DNA of 64,000 nt, taken from AP-15 sp963790875 (GTDB taxonomy: Bacteria > Pseudomonadota > Alphaproteobacteria > ATCC43930 > CGMCC-115725). A program made the position numbers and the translations under genes. The stretch's first letter is position 1. Every line of letters begins with the position of its first letter. The notes beneath the pieces are model-generated. The model was not told the origin of the DNA. It made no database searches and saw only the letters and a list, made by a program, of their open reading frames with translations. The DNA lies in assembly GCA_963790875.1 (NCBI GenBank), contig CAWBQT010000001.1, positions 62,001-126,000 of the forward strand, read 5' to 3'. Of this stretch, positions 35,582 through 45,652 are shown one piece after another.

Positions 35582-36203
35582 TCACCGCGGCGATCGGAGC
35601 GCCGAAGCCGGTCGTGAGTTGCGCAGGATCGCGAACAACAGATGATCCTGCCACTTGCCGTCGATGCAGAGATATTGCCGGGCGTAGCCCTCCTCGTCGA
35701 AGCCGGCGTGCAGCAATAGCGTCCGAACTCGGTACGTTCGTCGGCAGACAGGCCGCCTCGACCCGGTGCAGGCGCAGCCGGTCGAAGGCGAAATCGATGA
35801 CCAGCGGCAAGGTCGCCGTCATGTAGCCCTGGCGCGCAAACGGCTCGCCGATCCAATAGCCGAGGCTCGCCGTCTCCGACACGCCGCGCCGCAGACTGGC
35901 GAGGCCGATGCCGCCGAGCAAGGTCTCGTCATGCGCGAAGATGAAGAAGTTATAGGCTTGGTCGGTGCGCCAATCCTCGGCGTAGCGCGCGACCCGGGCA
36001 CGGAAATTCGCCCGCGACAGCGCATCGGGCGGCCAACTCGGTTCCCAGGGCGCCAGAAAGGCTTGCGATCGAGCCCGCAGGCTCGCCCAGGCTTCGTAAT
36101 CGCCGCGCTCCGGCGGGCGCAGCACGACCTTTTCGCCAGCGAGTCGGTACGGCTCCGGGCGGGCGAGAAAGAGGCGCGGAAAGGTCTTGCGCTGCGTCGC
36201 CAT
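35582..36203 (-). pseudogene. RimJ/RimL-type GNAT acetyltransferase, one frameshift
   Basis: The first 150 or so residues from the ATG at 36203 are a normal RimJ-type GNAT: LVLRPPERGDYEAWASLRARS-like start, LLGGIGLASLRRGVSETASLGYWIG, and the acetyl-CoA loop ARQGYMTATLPLVIDFAF, then RLHRVEAACLPTNVPS. Near 35733 one base is off, and the true C-terminus LLLHAGFDEEGYARQYLCIDGKWQDHLLF continues in another frame to a stop at 35582. Rejoined length is about 205 residues, as expected. It would acetylate an N-terminus (ribosomal protein or other). It lies 15 bases behind the M16 gene, as in other alphaproteobacteria. Confidence 0.8.
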
Positions 36204-36218
36204 CACAACTGTCCGTCA

Positions 36219-37478
36219 TCATGCGGCGAGCCGCGACGCGACGCGATCGAATTCCTCGAGCCGGGTCAAGGGACCGAGCGCCGTCAGAGTCGGGGGTGCG
36301 GTACGCCAGAGCGCCACGACGCGGCCGATGGCCGCGTCGTCGACCGCCTCGATGCGGCGCACGACTTCCGCCGGATCGAAGGGCGTGCGGTGGATCAACA
36401 GGTGCTGGGCAAGCTGCTCGCAGCGGGCCGAGGTGCTCTCCAGCGACATCAGGAGGCCGGCCTTCATCTGCGCCTTCGCGCGGTTGAGCTCGACCGGGGT
36501 GAGGCCGTCGGCGAGCCGCGCGATCTCGCCGCACAGCACCGGCACCAGCTCCGCCGCTTCGCTCTCGCCAGTGCCGGCATAGATGCCGAAGAGGCCGCTG
36601 TCGCGATAGCTGTGCACGAAGGAATGGATCGTATAAACGAGGCCGCGCTTCTCGCGGATCTCCTGGAAAAGCCGGGACGACATGCCGCCGCCGAGCGCCG
36701 TCGACAGCACCGAGGCGGTAAAAAAGTCGGGATCCTCGAGCGTCGGGCCGGGCAGGCCGAGCACGAGATGCAGCTGTTCGAGATCGCGGGCCTCGCGCCG
36801 GTCGCCGCCGGTGTAGTGCGCCGGCTCGGCACACGTCGCGCGCTCGGCCGGCAAGCCGGCAAGAAGCTCGTTGGCGAGGTCGGCGAGCCGATCATGCTCG
36901 AGATTGCCGGCGGCGGCCAGCACCATCCGCTCGGCGCCGTAGTGGCTCGAAAGATAGGTGACGACAGCGTCGCGGCCGAGCCGGCGAATGATCTCGGGCC
37001 GTCCTAACACCGGCCGGCCGAGCGCCTGGTCGGGATAGGCGCATTCCTGGAAATGGTCGAAGACGATGTCGTCTGGGGTGTCGTTTGCCTGGCCGATCTC
37101 CTGCAGGATGACGGTGCGCTCGCGTTCGAGCTCCGCCGGCTCGAAGGTCGAATGCTGCAGGATGTCGGCCAGGATATCGACCGCGAGCGGCAGGTCTTCC
37201 TTCAGCACCTTTGCATAATAGGCCGTGCTCTCGCGCGAGGTATAGGCGTTAAGCTGGCCGCCGACCGCCTCGATTTCTTCGGCGATGACGAGGGCGCTGC
37301 GCCGTTCGGTGCCCTTGAACGCCATGTGCTCGAGAAAATGCGCGACGCCGTTGACTTCTGGCGGCTCGTGGCGCGTGCCGACGTCGACCCAGAGACCGAG
37401 CGAGACCGTATCGACCGTGTCGATTCGATCGCTCGCAATCCGCAACCCGTTTGCCAAGGTCGACAGCTCAACCGTCAT
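36219..37478 (-). CDS. M16-family zinc metallopeptidase (mitochondrial processing peptidase-like)
   Basis: 419 residues. The inverted zinc motif HFLEH is at residues 47-51, with the downstream Glu in the stretch RTVILQEIGQANDTP. Two homologous halves follow (LGGGMSSRLFQEIREKRGLVYTIHSF is the typical second-half loop). The protein belongs to the alphaproteobacterial relatives of the mitochondrial processing peptidase beta subunit. It is expected in the cytosol, cleaving peptides. The ATG at 37478 overlaps the end of thrC by 11 bases, so the two are coupled. Confidence 0.9.
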   Translation of the reverse strand: MTVELSTLANGLRIASDRIDTVDTVSLGLWVDVGTRHEPPEVNGVAHFLEHMAFKGTERRSALVIAEEIEAVGGQLNAYTSRESTAYYAKVLKEDLPLAVDILADILQHSTFEPAELERERTVILQEIGQANDTPDDIVFDHFQECAYPDQALGRPVLGRPEIIRRLGRDAVVTYLSSHYGAERMVLAAAGNLEHDRLADLANELLAGLPAERATCAEPAHYTGGDRREARDLEQLHLVLGLPGPTLEDPDFFTASVLSTALGGGMSSRLFQEIREKRGLVYTIHSFVHSYRDSGLFGIYAGTGESEAAELVPVLCGEIARLADGLTPVELNRAKAQMKAGLLMSLESTSARCEQLAQHLLIHRTPFDPAEVVRRIEAVDDAAIGRVVALWRTAPPTLTALGPLTRLEEFDRVASRLAA

Positions 37479-38901
37479 GTCGCACTCCCGCACGCCGCGC
37501 ATGAGCGCGGATGAAACTGCGCACCGCCCCCAGATCGTTCGGCAGCGCTTCGATCCGTTCGCGCCGCTCGAAAAGGTCGGCGAGAGCGGTCGGAAGCGCC
37601 GGTCGGATGCCGGTCGCCCGCTCAACCGCCTCCGGAAATTTCGCCGGGTGGGCCGCGGCGAGCGCCACCATCGGCCCGCGGTCGTCATCGTCCTTCGCCA
37701 GCGCGAGGCGGGCCGCGGCGACCGCGACCGCGGTATGGGGATCGATCAGCACCCCGGCCGCCGCATGGGTTTCGGCGATGGTCTGCATCGTCAGATTGTC
37801 GTCGACCCGGTGGGCAGAAAACAAGTAGCGCGCTATATGCCATGCCTGATCGTCTGCCGGCAGGTCGCCGCTCGACCGGAAGGCGGCGAGCGACGCGCCG
37901 ACGGCGGCGCCGCTGCGGCCTTTCAACTCGAACAGCAGCCGCTCGAAGTTGCTTGAGATCTGGATGTCCATGCTCGGGCTCAGGCTCGGCTCGATCGTCG
38001 CGATCGTCATCCGGCCGGTGGCGAAATAGCGGGCGAGGATATCGTTGCGGTTGGTGCCGATGACCAGGCGGCCGACCGGCAGCCCGAGCTGGCGGGCGAC
38101 GTGCCCGGCATAGACATTGCCAAAATTCCCGGTTGGGACGCTGAACGAAACCGGCCGCGCCGGCGCGCCGAGCGCCAGTGCGGCAGCGAAATAATACACG
38201 GCCTGGGCAGCGATCCTCGCCCAGTTGATCGAATTGACCGTCGCGAGGTTGAGCTCGCTGCGCAACGCCTCATCGGCGAAGAGCGCTTTGACGAGATCCT
38301 GGCAGTCGTCGAAGGTCCCTTCGATGGCGATCGCGTGGGCGTTCGCCGCACCCGCCGTCGTCATCTGCCGGCGCTGCACTTCGGAGATTCGGCGCTGCGG
38401 ATAGAGGATGAAAATGTCGATCGCCTCGCGGTTGCCGCAGGCCGCGATCGCGGCCGAGCCGGTGTCGCCGGAGGTGGCGCCGACCACCGTCACGCGTTCG
38501 CGCCGCCGTTCCAGCACCGCGTCGAACACTCGACCGACGAACTGCAAGGCGAGATCCTTGAAGGCGAGGGTCGGCCCGTGAAACAGCTCCAAGAGCCACA
38601 GCCGCTCGTCGAGCTGAACGAGCGGCGCCACCGCCGGGTGGCGGAAGCCGCGATAGGCCGCGGCCGCGAGCGGTCGTAAACCGTCCGCGGAAAATGCCTT
38701 GCCGGTAAAGAGCCCCACAAGACGGGCGGCGAGCTCGGCATAGGGCAGCCCCGCACAGCTGAGCAAGAACGGCGCGTCCAGTGCCGGAACCCGGTCCGGC
38801 ACATAGAGCCCGCCATCCGCGGCGAGGCCGCCCAGCAGCACCTCCTCGAAGCCGAAGGTTTGCGGGCGATTGCGGGCGTCGCGCGTGCCGAGGTAGTGCA
38901 A
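37468..38901 (-). CDS. thrC: Threonine synthase
   Basis: 477 residues. The PLP lysine is in HGPTLAFKDLALQFVG. The phosphate loop and N-terminal domain (YLGTRDARNRPQTFGFEEVLLGGLAADGGLYVP) are typical of the long, class II ThrC. Further matches are VVGATSGDTGSAAI and FSVPTGNFGNVYAGH. It converts O-phosphohomoserine to threonine in the cytosol, the last step of threonine synthesis. The frame opens at a TTG with AGGA upstream. It is first of the thrC-M16-RimJ operon. Confidence 0.95.
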   Translation of the reverse strand: MHYLGTRDARNRPQTFGFEEVLLGGLAADGGLYVPDRVPALDAPFLLSCAGLPYAELAARLVGLFTGKAFSADGLRPLAAAAYRGFRHPAVAPLVQLDERLWLLELFHGPTLAFKDLALQFVGRVFDAVLERRRERVTVVGATSGDTGSAAIAACGNREAIDIFILYPQRRISEVQRRQMTTAGAANAHAIAIEGTFDDCQDLVKALFADEALRSELNLATVNSINWARIAAQAVYYFAAALALGAPARPVSFSVPTGNFGNVYAGHVARQLGLPVGRLVIGTNRNDILARYFATGRMTIATIEPSLSPSMDIQISSNFERLLFELKGRSGAAVGASLAAFRSSGDLPADDQAWHIARYLFSAHRVDDNLTMQTIAETHAAAGVLIDPHTAVAVAAARLALAKDDDDRGPMVALAAAHPAKFPEAVERATGIRPALPTALADLFERRERIEALPNDLGAVRSFIRAHARRAGVRHDG

Positions 38902-39339
38902 GAGATCCTGTCCGTTGCGAACGGATCGAGCCTATCGCCGCCGCCGCCGCGCCGCAACCCGAGTACCGCCCGAGCTTGGACCTGGGCTGCCGGCGCCCGA
39001 TGGCTGGCGGTATGCCCACTTGCTCGTTCCTTCACCTTCCGGGCGCCCGAATGACTTCGTGCCGGGGCCGAAAAACGAGACGAGAGCGATGCCGCGCATG
39101 TTTCAAGACGTGCCCTGCGGACGACGGGGGGACGACGGGGAGGGGTGAAGAACATGAGCATGTTCTTTGAGCCCTGTCCCGAGACGCCGAAGTTTTTTTG
39201 CCTCGATAGACCGGCGAAAGCCGAAATCTATGGCAACGAATCAGAGTTTGCGCGCCCGTGACGGGCGCGCAGGCTCGGTTGAAGGAACGCGTCTGACTGG
39301 ATGGACTCGGAGGGTAGTGGGACGGGCCTATGGGGATTT
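38902..39339 (+). other. Intergenic stretch upstream of thrC up to the IS91 element
   Basis: It contains the thrC promoter region, a near-perfect 20-base palindrome (AAGAACATGA/GCATGTTCTT, 39149-39168) and a short plus-strand frame at 39154-39261. A perfect hairpin (39249-39271) probably belongs to the end of the IS91-type element. Nothing else is recognised. Confidence 0.45.
39154..39261 (+). CDS. Possible 35-residue leader or small protein inside palindromes
   Basis: An ATG at 39154 has GGGGAGGGGTGAAG directly upstream (39137-39150) and opens a 35-codon frame (MSMFFEPCPETPKFF start, SEFARP end). The start codon lies inside the palindrome 39149-39168. The TGA stop (39259-39261) lies in the centre of the hairpin 39249-39271. 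No family recognised. It could equally be chance. Confidence 0.25.
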   Translation: MSMFFEPCPETPKFFCLDRPAKAEIYGNESEFARP

Positions 39340-40683
39340 CTACCGTGGCAGGTGGTCGGAGACGCGGTAGGAAGAAGCGGCCGGTGGGTTGAAAGGTTGC
39401 GCGGGCCTGATGATGGCTCGCTGATGCAAGCCGATTGGCTGCTGCGGTCGCTGCCGTGGGGCGATTTCCGATGATTCTGGGGTGGCGGCGGGCGAGCGCC
39501 GACGCTCCCGCGATGGAACGGTGGAGCGACAGCATGGGGTCGGCGGTGTGGGCGTCGGCAGCATGCTGGTGGTCACGGGCCTTGCGGCCGGGCGGGCGAC
39601 AGCCGGCGCAGCAGTGTCAGATGGCCGGTCTCCGCAATGCGGGCAACGGCGCGGCGATGGCGGGGCCTGGGGGTCGGCGTCAGGCTCGGATGCGGCGGGA
39701 TCGGCCTGTGGGTTGGCGGGTTGCGCCAGCAGGAGAACATTCCTCAGGTTGCGCAGCGGTTCGCGGCGCGAGGCATGCCACAGGCCGTAATAGCGGACCT
39801 TGTGGAAGCCGGCCGGCAGGACGTGCTGGAGGAAACGCCGCATGAACTCGTGGCCGGCCACAGTTTCCTTGCGCTGGCGGTCGGCGGTGCGGTCCTTGTA
39901 GCGGTAGGTCACGGTCGCGTCGTCGACGGCCAGGATGCGGTTGTTGGTGATGGCGATGCGGAAGGCGTAGCGGGCGAGATAGTCGAGTGCCGCCTGCTGT
40001 CCCTCGCCCCATGGCGTGATGTGAACGACCCAGGGGATTTGCCAGACATGGGGCGGCAGGTCGGCGTCCGGACAGAGCCTGGCGAAGGCGTCGCGGAAGC
40101 GGGCGCGGGCAAGGGTAGCAAGCGCCGTCTTCGGGAACAGAAACGTCTTGCCGGCGGGATGCCAAGCGGCACCGTCCTCGGACAATCCGCCGCCGGTGAC
40201 GAGGCAGTGAACGTGCGGATGGAAGATAAGCCGTTGCGTCCAGGTGTGCAGAACGGCAAGCACGCCAACGGTGCCGCCGACCCAGCGCGGATCGCGGGCC
40301 AACACGATGATCGCCTCGGCGGCGGCCTTGATCAGCGCGCCATAGCCGTCGATCTGATGCCGGCGCAGCACGGCCCGCAGTTCCTCGGGCACGGTGACGG
40401 TGACGTGGAAATAGGGAACCGGTAACATCTCCTCCCGACGCTGTTCGAGCCAAGCCTGCGTCTGCTCGGCGTGACACTTCGGGCAGGCGCGGTTGCGGCA
40501 GGAGTGAAAGACGTGCAGCAGGGCGCCGCAGTGATTGCAGCACCACTGTTGTCCGCCGAGCGCTTCGGTCCGGCAAGCGATGATGTCGGCAACGGCGCGA
40601 CGATGCGATGGCAGCATCGCCGCGCCATGAGCCTCCAGATAGCTGCCCCCGAAACGGCGGAACGCGTCCGCCACTTCGGGCAT
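39340..40683 (-). CDS. IS91 family transposase (Y2/HUH)
   Basis: 447 residues. An N-terminal zinc ribbon (CCNHCGALLHVFHSCRNRACPKCH) is followed by the Y2_Tnp domain with the metal-binding motif HPHVHCLVTGGG and the tyrosine region in LDYLARYAFRIAI. It nicks and joins single-stranded DNA for rolling-circle transposition. The C-terminal 100 residues are Pro/Arg/Ser-rich without a fold, probably a read-out into the element's end. The start lies 4 bases behind the recombinase stop, so the two are co-translated. Confidence 0.9.
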   Translation of the reverse strand: MPEVADAFRRFGGSYLEAHGAAMLPSHRRAVADIIACRTEALGGQQWCCNHCGALLHVFHSCRNRACPKCHAEQTQAWLEQRREEMLPVPYFHVTVTVPEELRAVLRRHQIDGYGALIKAAAEAIIVLARDPRWVGGTVGVLAVLHTWTQRLIFHPHVHCLVTGGGLSEDGAAWHPAGKTFLFPKTALATLARARFRDAFARLCPDADLPPHVWQIPWVVHITPWGEGQQAALDYLARYAFRIAITNNRILAVDDATVTYRYKDRTADRQRKETVAGHEFMRRFLQHVLPAGFHKVRYYGLWHASRREPLRNLRNVLLLAQPANPQADPAASEPDADPQAPPSPRRCPHCGDRPSDTAAPAVARPAARPVTTSMLPTPTPPTPCCRSTVPSRERRRSPAATPESSEIAPRQRPQQPIGLHQRAIIRPAQPFNPPAASSYRVSDHLPR

Positions 40684-40686
40684 GCG

Positions 40687-41534
40687 TCAGAAGCCGCTCA
40701 TCACCTTGTCGAGCAGCTTGCGTAAAGACACCCGCGTCGGTTCCGTCAGGTGCGTGTAAATCGTCGTCGTGGCGATGTTCTCGTGGCCGAGAAACGCCTG
40801 GACGACGCGGGTGTCGACCCGCTTCTCGAAGAGCCTGGTCGCATAGGCGTGACGCAGCGTATGTGGCGTCGCGCGGCGACCGCCGGGGAGATTGGCCGCC
40901 TTGACGGCCTCGGCGAAGGTGCGGGTCAGGACATGGGTGGCGACGGGACCGGTTCGCCAGCCATTGGGGAAGAGCCAGCGCCGATCCCGGTGGTCCTTGG
41001 CCTGCCACATCCGCCGCAGGCCTTCGTGCACCTCCTTGGGCACCGGCACGACCCGTTCCTTGTTGCCCTTGCCGACGACGCGCAGGACGCCGCTGGTTTT
41101 GTCGATGGCGGTGACGGGAAGAGCAGCGGCCTCGCTGATCCGCAGGCCGCAGCCATAGATCAGGCTGAAACAGCCGCGGTGTATCGGATTGCGGACCGCG
41201 GCGAGAATGCGCCGAACTTCGGCGTGGGAAAGCGTCTGCGGCAGCCGCCTCTGCTTGGGGAGCCGGATCTTTTTTTAAACAGCCCCCAGTCCTGGCCTAG
41301 CGTGTTCCGGTAGAAGAACTGGATGCCGTAATGGCTGGTCTTGAAGCTGCCGCGCGCATTCCGCTCACGAACATCCAGCAGATATCGCCGCACCTCTTCC
41401 TCGGCCAGCAGCGCCGGCGACCGATGGTAATGCTTCGCCAGAGACCTGACCGCCTGGAGATAGATCTCCTGGGTCGTGGCCGCCAAGCCGGCCAGCTTCA
41501 TGTCCTCGATCATGCGAACACGTAACGGTGACAT
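40687..41534 (-). CDS. Tyrosine recombinase of the IS91 element, joined by a -1 frameshift
   Basis: The first part starts at an ATG (41534, with AAGGAAAG) and reads MSPLRVRMIEDMKLAG with a SAM-like domain. At an A7 run (41270-41276 on this strand) it leaves frame. Slipping back one base at A-AAA-AAG gives FKKKIRLPKQRRLPQTLSHAEV and joins the catalytic domain: CGLRISEAAAL (Arg), TPHTLRHAYATRL (HxLRH), LGHENIATTTIYTH (His and Tyr), ending at 40687. Total about 280 residues, the normal size. It may be programmed -1 slippage, as in other IS elements, or an indel in the A-run. Confidence 0.82.
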
Positions 41535-41663
41535 CGTCTTTCCTTCGTCATCGAAGACGGGACCATCCCGCCTCGACGCAGACGATAGCTTCACCAGCGA
41601 CCCTCAGGCGACGCCGAGCCCCCCTACGGCGAAGCCGTTCCGTTCAACCCTGGTTCCGGGCTT

Positions 41664-41821
41664 GCAAGCCTGTAATCCAATTGCGTACCCACCCAAATGC
41701 GTCGCCCCCGCGCAAGCGGGGGCCCAGGGCAAGCGACTGAAATCCCTGGGTTCCCGCTTTCGCGGGAAAGACGGAAAAGGGGTTTTGGAGGCGAGAAGCC
41801 AATTGGATTACAGCCTCTTGC
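41664..41821. mobile_element. MITE-like element with 14-base perfect terminal inverted repeats
   Basis: CTGTAATCCAATTG at 41670-41683 is exactly repeated, inverted, as CAATTGGATTACAG at 41800-41813. The similarity extends outward to GCAAG (41664-41668) and CTTGC (41817-41821). Two inner hairpins (GCCCCCGC/GCGGGGGC type near 41711-41730 and TTCCCGC/GCGGGAA near 41752-41767) lie between. There is no coding capacity. The structure is that of a non-autonomous transposable element or dispersed palindromic repeat. Confidence 0.7.
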
Positions 41822-41928
41822 GCCGGGACGACCATACGGGAATTCGTTTGGGATTCCTTCACACGCTCTGAGCGGGTCGCCCGGATCGACGGGACTGAAA
41901 GGCAACGAATTTCGGGGACACCGCGCCG

Positions 41929-42842
<914 letters not shown>

Positions 42843-42846
<4 letters not shown>

Positions 42847-42902
42847 ACCAGGCGGTCCGGTTGCGCCCGCGTGAAGTGCGCGGCATCCGTCGTGCCGCGT
42901 GA
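42843..42902 (+). pseudogene. ABC permease gene, truncated after 19 codons
   Basis: The ATG at 42843 overlaps the ATPase stop (ATGA). The product MNQAVRLRPREVRGIRRAA looks like the cytoplasmic start of a NitT/TauT-type permease, but a TGA follows at 42900 and no membrane helices are encoded. The transport operon is cut here; the glucoamylase promoter region begins next. Confidence 0.5.
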
Positions 42903-42996
42903 GCCAATTCACACGCCCCAGGACCTTTGTCCGGCTATCTGGTGATCGGCACCGCCTGACCGCAAGCGAGGCCCGATCGGGCCGAGGAGGCACGTC

Positions 42997-45627
42997 ATGA
43001 GGTTCACACCGGTGTTCTGGGTCACCGCCTGTCTCTTGGCGAGCGGTTGGGCCGGCACGGCCATCGCCCAGGCGACTGGAACCGCCCCAGAATGTTGTGG
43101 ATTGCCCCCGGTTCATGATTCGCCGCAGAAGTCGATGGTCGGAACGGCGGTGAATTCCGCCAGTTCCTCGATCTATTTCACCGGCTATGAAGGCAACGTC
43201 TCCGAAATCTATTACCCGACCGTCGACACGCTGGCGACGGCAAACATGGAGTTTCTCGTCGGCGATGCCGCCAGGACCTTCGTCGACGAGGAGAAGCTGC
43301 AGAGCTGGACGGTCACCCAACCCGACCCCAGATCCCTGCGTTGGCAGGCGACAACCGGCAATCCAAGCCATAACTGGCAGATCACCAAGATGATCTTCGC
43401 CGATCCGTCGAACAGCACCCTGGTTCAAGAGACTACCTTTCAGGCGCTGAACGGCAAGACGGTCGGGGATTTCAATCTCTACCTGCTGTACAAACCTTAT
43501 TTGAAGAATATCGCAGCGAACAACAGTGGCGCGACAGTCGCCTTCGGCGGCAATACCTGGCTAGCGGCGGCCAGCGGCGATGGCACCGTATATTCCGCCG
43601 TCGGCACTTCGCTAGGCTGGACCGTCGAGAATGGCGTCACGATGGTGTCGAGCGGCTATTACGGGACGAATGACGGCTGGCAGGATCTGCTGGGCGGCAA
43701 TCCCCCGGGCTACACGATGAAGTGGGCCTACAACTCTGCCCCCAGCGGAAATGTCGGGCAGATGGGCTGGCTCAACACCACCGGCAATTCGGCGACCAGC
43801 GTCACCATCACGGTGACGGTGGGCTTCGGCTCGACGCAGGCCAATGCCATCGGCGCCGCCAACAACACGCTGGGCGAGAACATCGCAAGCCAACAAACCA
43901 GCTATGACAGCGGCTGGCACAGCTATACCGGCGGCCTCAGCACCCAGAACGGCACCGCCGACAATCAGTATTATCTGTCGGCGATGACCCTGAAAACAAT
44001 GCAGGACAAGAGCAATGGCGCGATGATCGCCGGGATCGGCACCCCCTGGGGGCCATCAGAAGGCGACAACGACCCGGGCGGCTACCACCTCGTCTGGTCG
44101 CGCGACATGTACAAGTTCGCCAATGCCTTGATTACCGCCGGAGATGGCGCCTCGGCCACCAATGCCGTGAACTGGCTGTTCAATTTCGACATGAACCCGT
44201 CCACCGGCCGTTTTCCGCAGAACGCCTATGTAAACGGGACGCCCGGCTGGAACGCCACGCAAATGGACGAACAGGCGATGCCGATCATCCTCGCCTACCG
44301 GCTCGGGCCCTTTCTTTATAATGCGCTGTGGCCCAAGATCCAACTGACGGCCAACTATATCTACAACAACGGTCCGTGGACCCAGGAGGAACGCTGGGAA
44401 GAAAATGCCGGCTATTCGCCCTCGACCATTGCGGCCGAAATCGCCGGGCTGGTCGACGCCGCGCAGATCGCCTTAGCCAATAACGACACGTTAGATGCCG
44501 CAAACTGGCTGAACGCCGCCGACTACTGGCAGCAGAACGTCACCGCCTGGACCTACACAGGCCAGGGCTGTCCCAATGTCGACAGCAATTGCAACAGCAC
44601 CAGCATGTATATCCGGATCAACCCCTCGGGCGCCCAAGGCAGCGGTCGGCCCGGCGGGTGGAATCCGATCGCCTACCCCAATCCGAGCATGCCGATCGTC
44701 ATCGGCAATAATGGCGGGAACCACCGGGCGATCGACATCATCGACGGCGGTTTTCTCGAACTGGTCCGCATGGGGGTGAAACGGCCGAGTGACCCGACCA
44801 TAACCAACAGCCTCATTGCCTATGACGCGGTGATCAAAGAGACGGTTGGCAGCAACGCCACTCCGGACTGGTTTCGCTACAATTTCGATGGCTATGGCGA
44901 AACCAACACCGGGGCGCCGTTCAACGGATCTTCCGGCCGCGGCCGGCTGTGGCCGATCTTCGCCGCCGAACGGGGAAATTATCAAATCGCCGCGACCGGA
45001 ACCGGCAGCGCCGGGATGCCCTATCTCGCGGCGTTGAAGGCGTTTTCGACGCCGCAGGGCTTCATCTCCGAGCAGATCTGGAACCCGAGCACGACATTGC
45101 CGGCCAATCCGGGCAATCCGGCCGGCTGGACCGTGACCACGCCTGCCGGCGACACCCCGGGCACGATCACCGGGTCGATGGAGCCGCTCAACTGGGCGCA
45201 GGGCGAATACATCACTCTGCTCGCCGATATCGCCGCCGGCCATGTGATCGACATTCCTCCGGCGGTCTGCTCACGCTACTATGCTTGCATCCTGACTCCC
45301 GCAGCCGGAGAGGCGCAGGTCGATATCAACGTCAACGCCGACACCCAATATGGCCAATACATGTATGTGACCGGCAACACCGCCGCACTCGGCAATTGGA
45401 ACACCAATCTCGGCATCCCGGTCGACCCGTCAACCTATCCGGTGTGGAAGAATGCGGTCAACCTGACGGCCGGCGGTTCCTTTCAGTACAAATATTACCG
45501 GAAGAACCCGGACGGCAGCGTCACCTGGGAATGCTATCCGGGCGGCGGCAATTGCAACGGCAACCGGTCGCTGACCACCCCGTCTTCCGGGACGATCGAT
45601 CTGAACGACACGGTCAGCTGGAACTGA
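42997..45627 (+). CDS. Secreted glucoamylase (GH15) with starch-binding CBM20
   Basis: 876 residues with GAGGAGG before the ATG. A signal peptide (VFWVTACLLASGWAGTAIAQ) is followed by a beta-rich N-domain as in bacterial glucoamylases (about 45-300). The (alpha/alpha)6 catalytic domain (about 310-735) has YHLVWSRDMYKFANAL, the general acid Glu in TQEERWEENAGYSPST, and the base region FISEQIWNP. A C-terminal CBM20 (about 775-876) has the stretch MYVTGNTAALGNWNT and ends with DTVSWN. It releases glucose from the non-reducing ends of starch or glycogen outside the cytoplasm. It stands alone without amylase or uptake genes beside it. Confidence 0.93.
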   Translation: MRFTPVFWVTACLLASGWAGTAIAQATGTAPECCGLPPVHDSPQKSMVGTAVNSASSSIYFTGYEGNVSEIYYPTVDTLATANMEFLVGDAARTFVDEEKLQSWTVTQPDPRSLRWQATTGNPSHNWQITKMIFADPSNSTLVQETTFQALNGKTVGDFNLYLLYKPYLKNIAANNSGATVAFGGNTWLAAASGDGTVYSAVGTSLGWTVENGVTMVSSGYYGTNDGWQDLLGGNPPGYTMKWAYNSAPSGNVGQMGWLNTTGNSATSVTITVTVGFGSTQANAIGAANNTLGENIASQQTSYDSGWHSYTGGLSTQNGTADNQYYLSAMTLKTMQDKSNGAMIAGIGTPWGPSEGDNDPGGYHLVWSRDMYKFANALITAGDGASATNAVNWLFNFDMNPSTGRFPQNAYVNGTPGWNATQMDEQAMPIILAYRLGPFLYNALWPKIQLTANYIYNNGPWTQEERWEENAGYSPSTIAAEIAGLVDAAQIALANNDTLDAANWLNAADYWQQNVTAWTYTGQGCPNVDSNCNSTSMYIRINPSGAQGSGRPGGWNPIAYPNPSMPIVIGNNGGNHRAIDIIDGGFLELVRMGVKRPSDPTITNSLIAYDAVIKETVGSNATPDWFRYNFDGYGETNTGAPFNGSSGRGRLWPIFAAERGNYQIAATGTGSAGMPYLAALKAFSTPQGFISEQIWNPSTTLPANPGNPAGWTVTTPAGDTPGTITGSMEPLNWAQGEYITLLADIAAGHVIDIPPAVCSRYYACILTPAAGEAQVDINVNADTQYGQYMYVTGNTAALGNWNTNLGIPVDPSTYPVWKNAVNLTAGGSFQYKYYRKNPDGSVTWECYPGGGNCNGNRSLTTPSSGTIDLNDTVSWN

Positions 45628-45652
45628 AGTGCGGCTGCGGCGGCCGGGATGT

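Larger units (their letters stand above)
39249..41620 (-). mobile_element. IS91-type insertion element with integrase
   Basis: It consists of a Y2-type (HUH) transposase and an upstream tyrosine recombinase in the same orientation, the usual make-up of one IS91 branch. A perfect 11-base stem hairpin (TGCGCGCCCGT / ACGGGCGCGCA, 39249-39271) lies beyond the transposase stop and may be the terminal signal of rolling-circle transposition. The right boundary is not defined by the sequence; I place it near the end of the recombinase leader. IS91 elements make no target duplication, so none was expected. Confidence 0.7.

Noticed and set aside
39680..41008. 442-codon minus-strand frame across the IS91 transposase and recombinase
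   Set aside because: It is a shifted shadow of the two element genes, rich in Arg and Pro.
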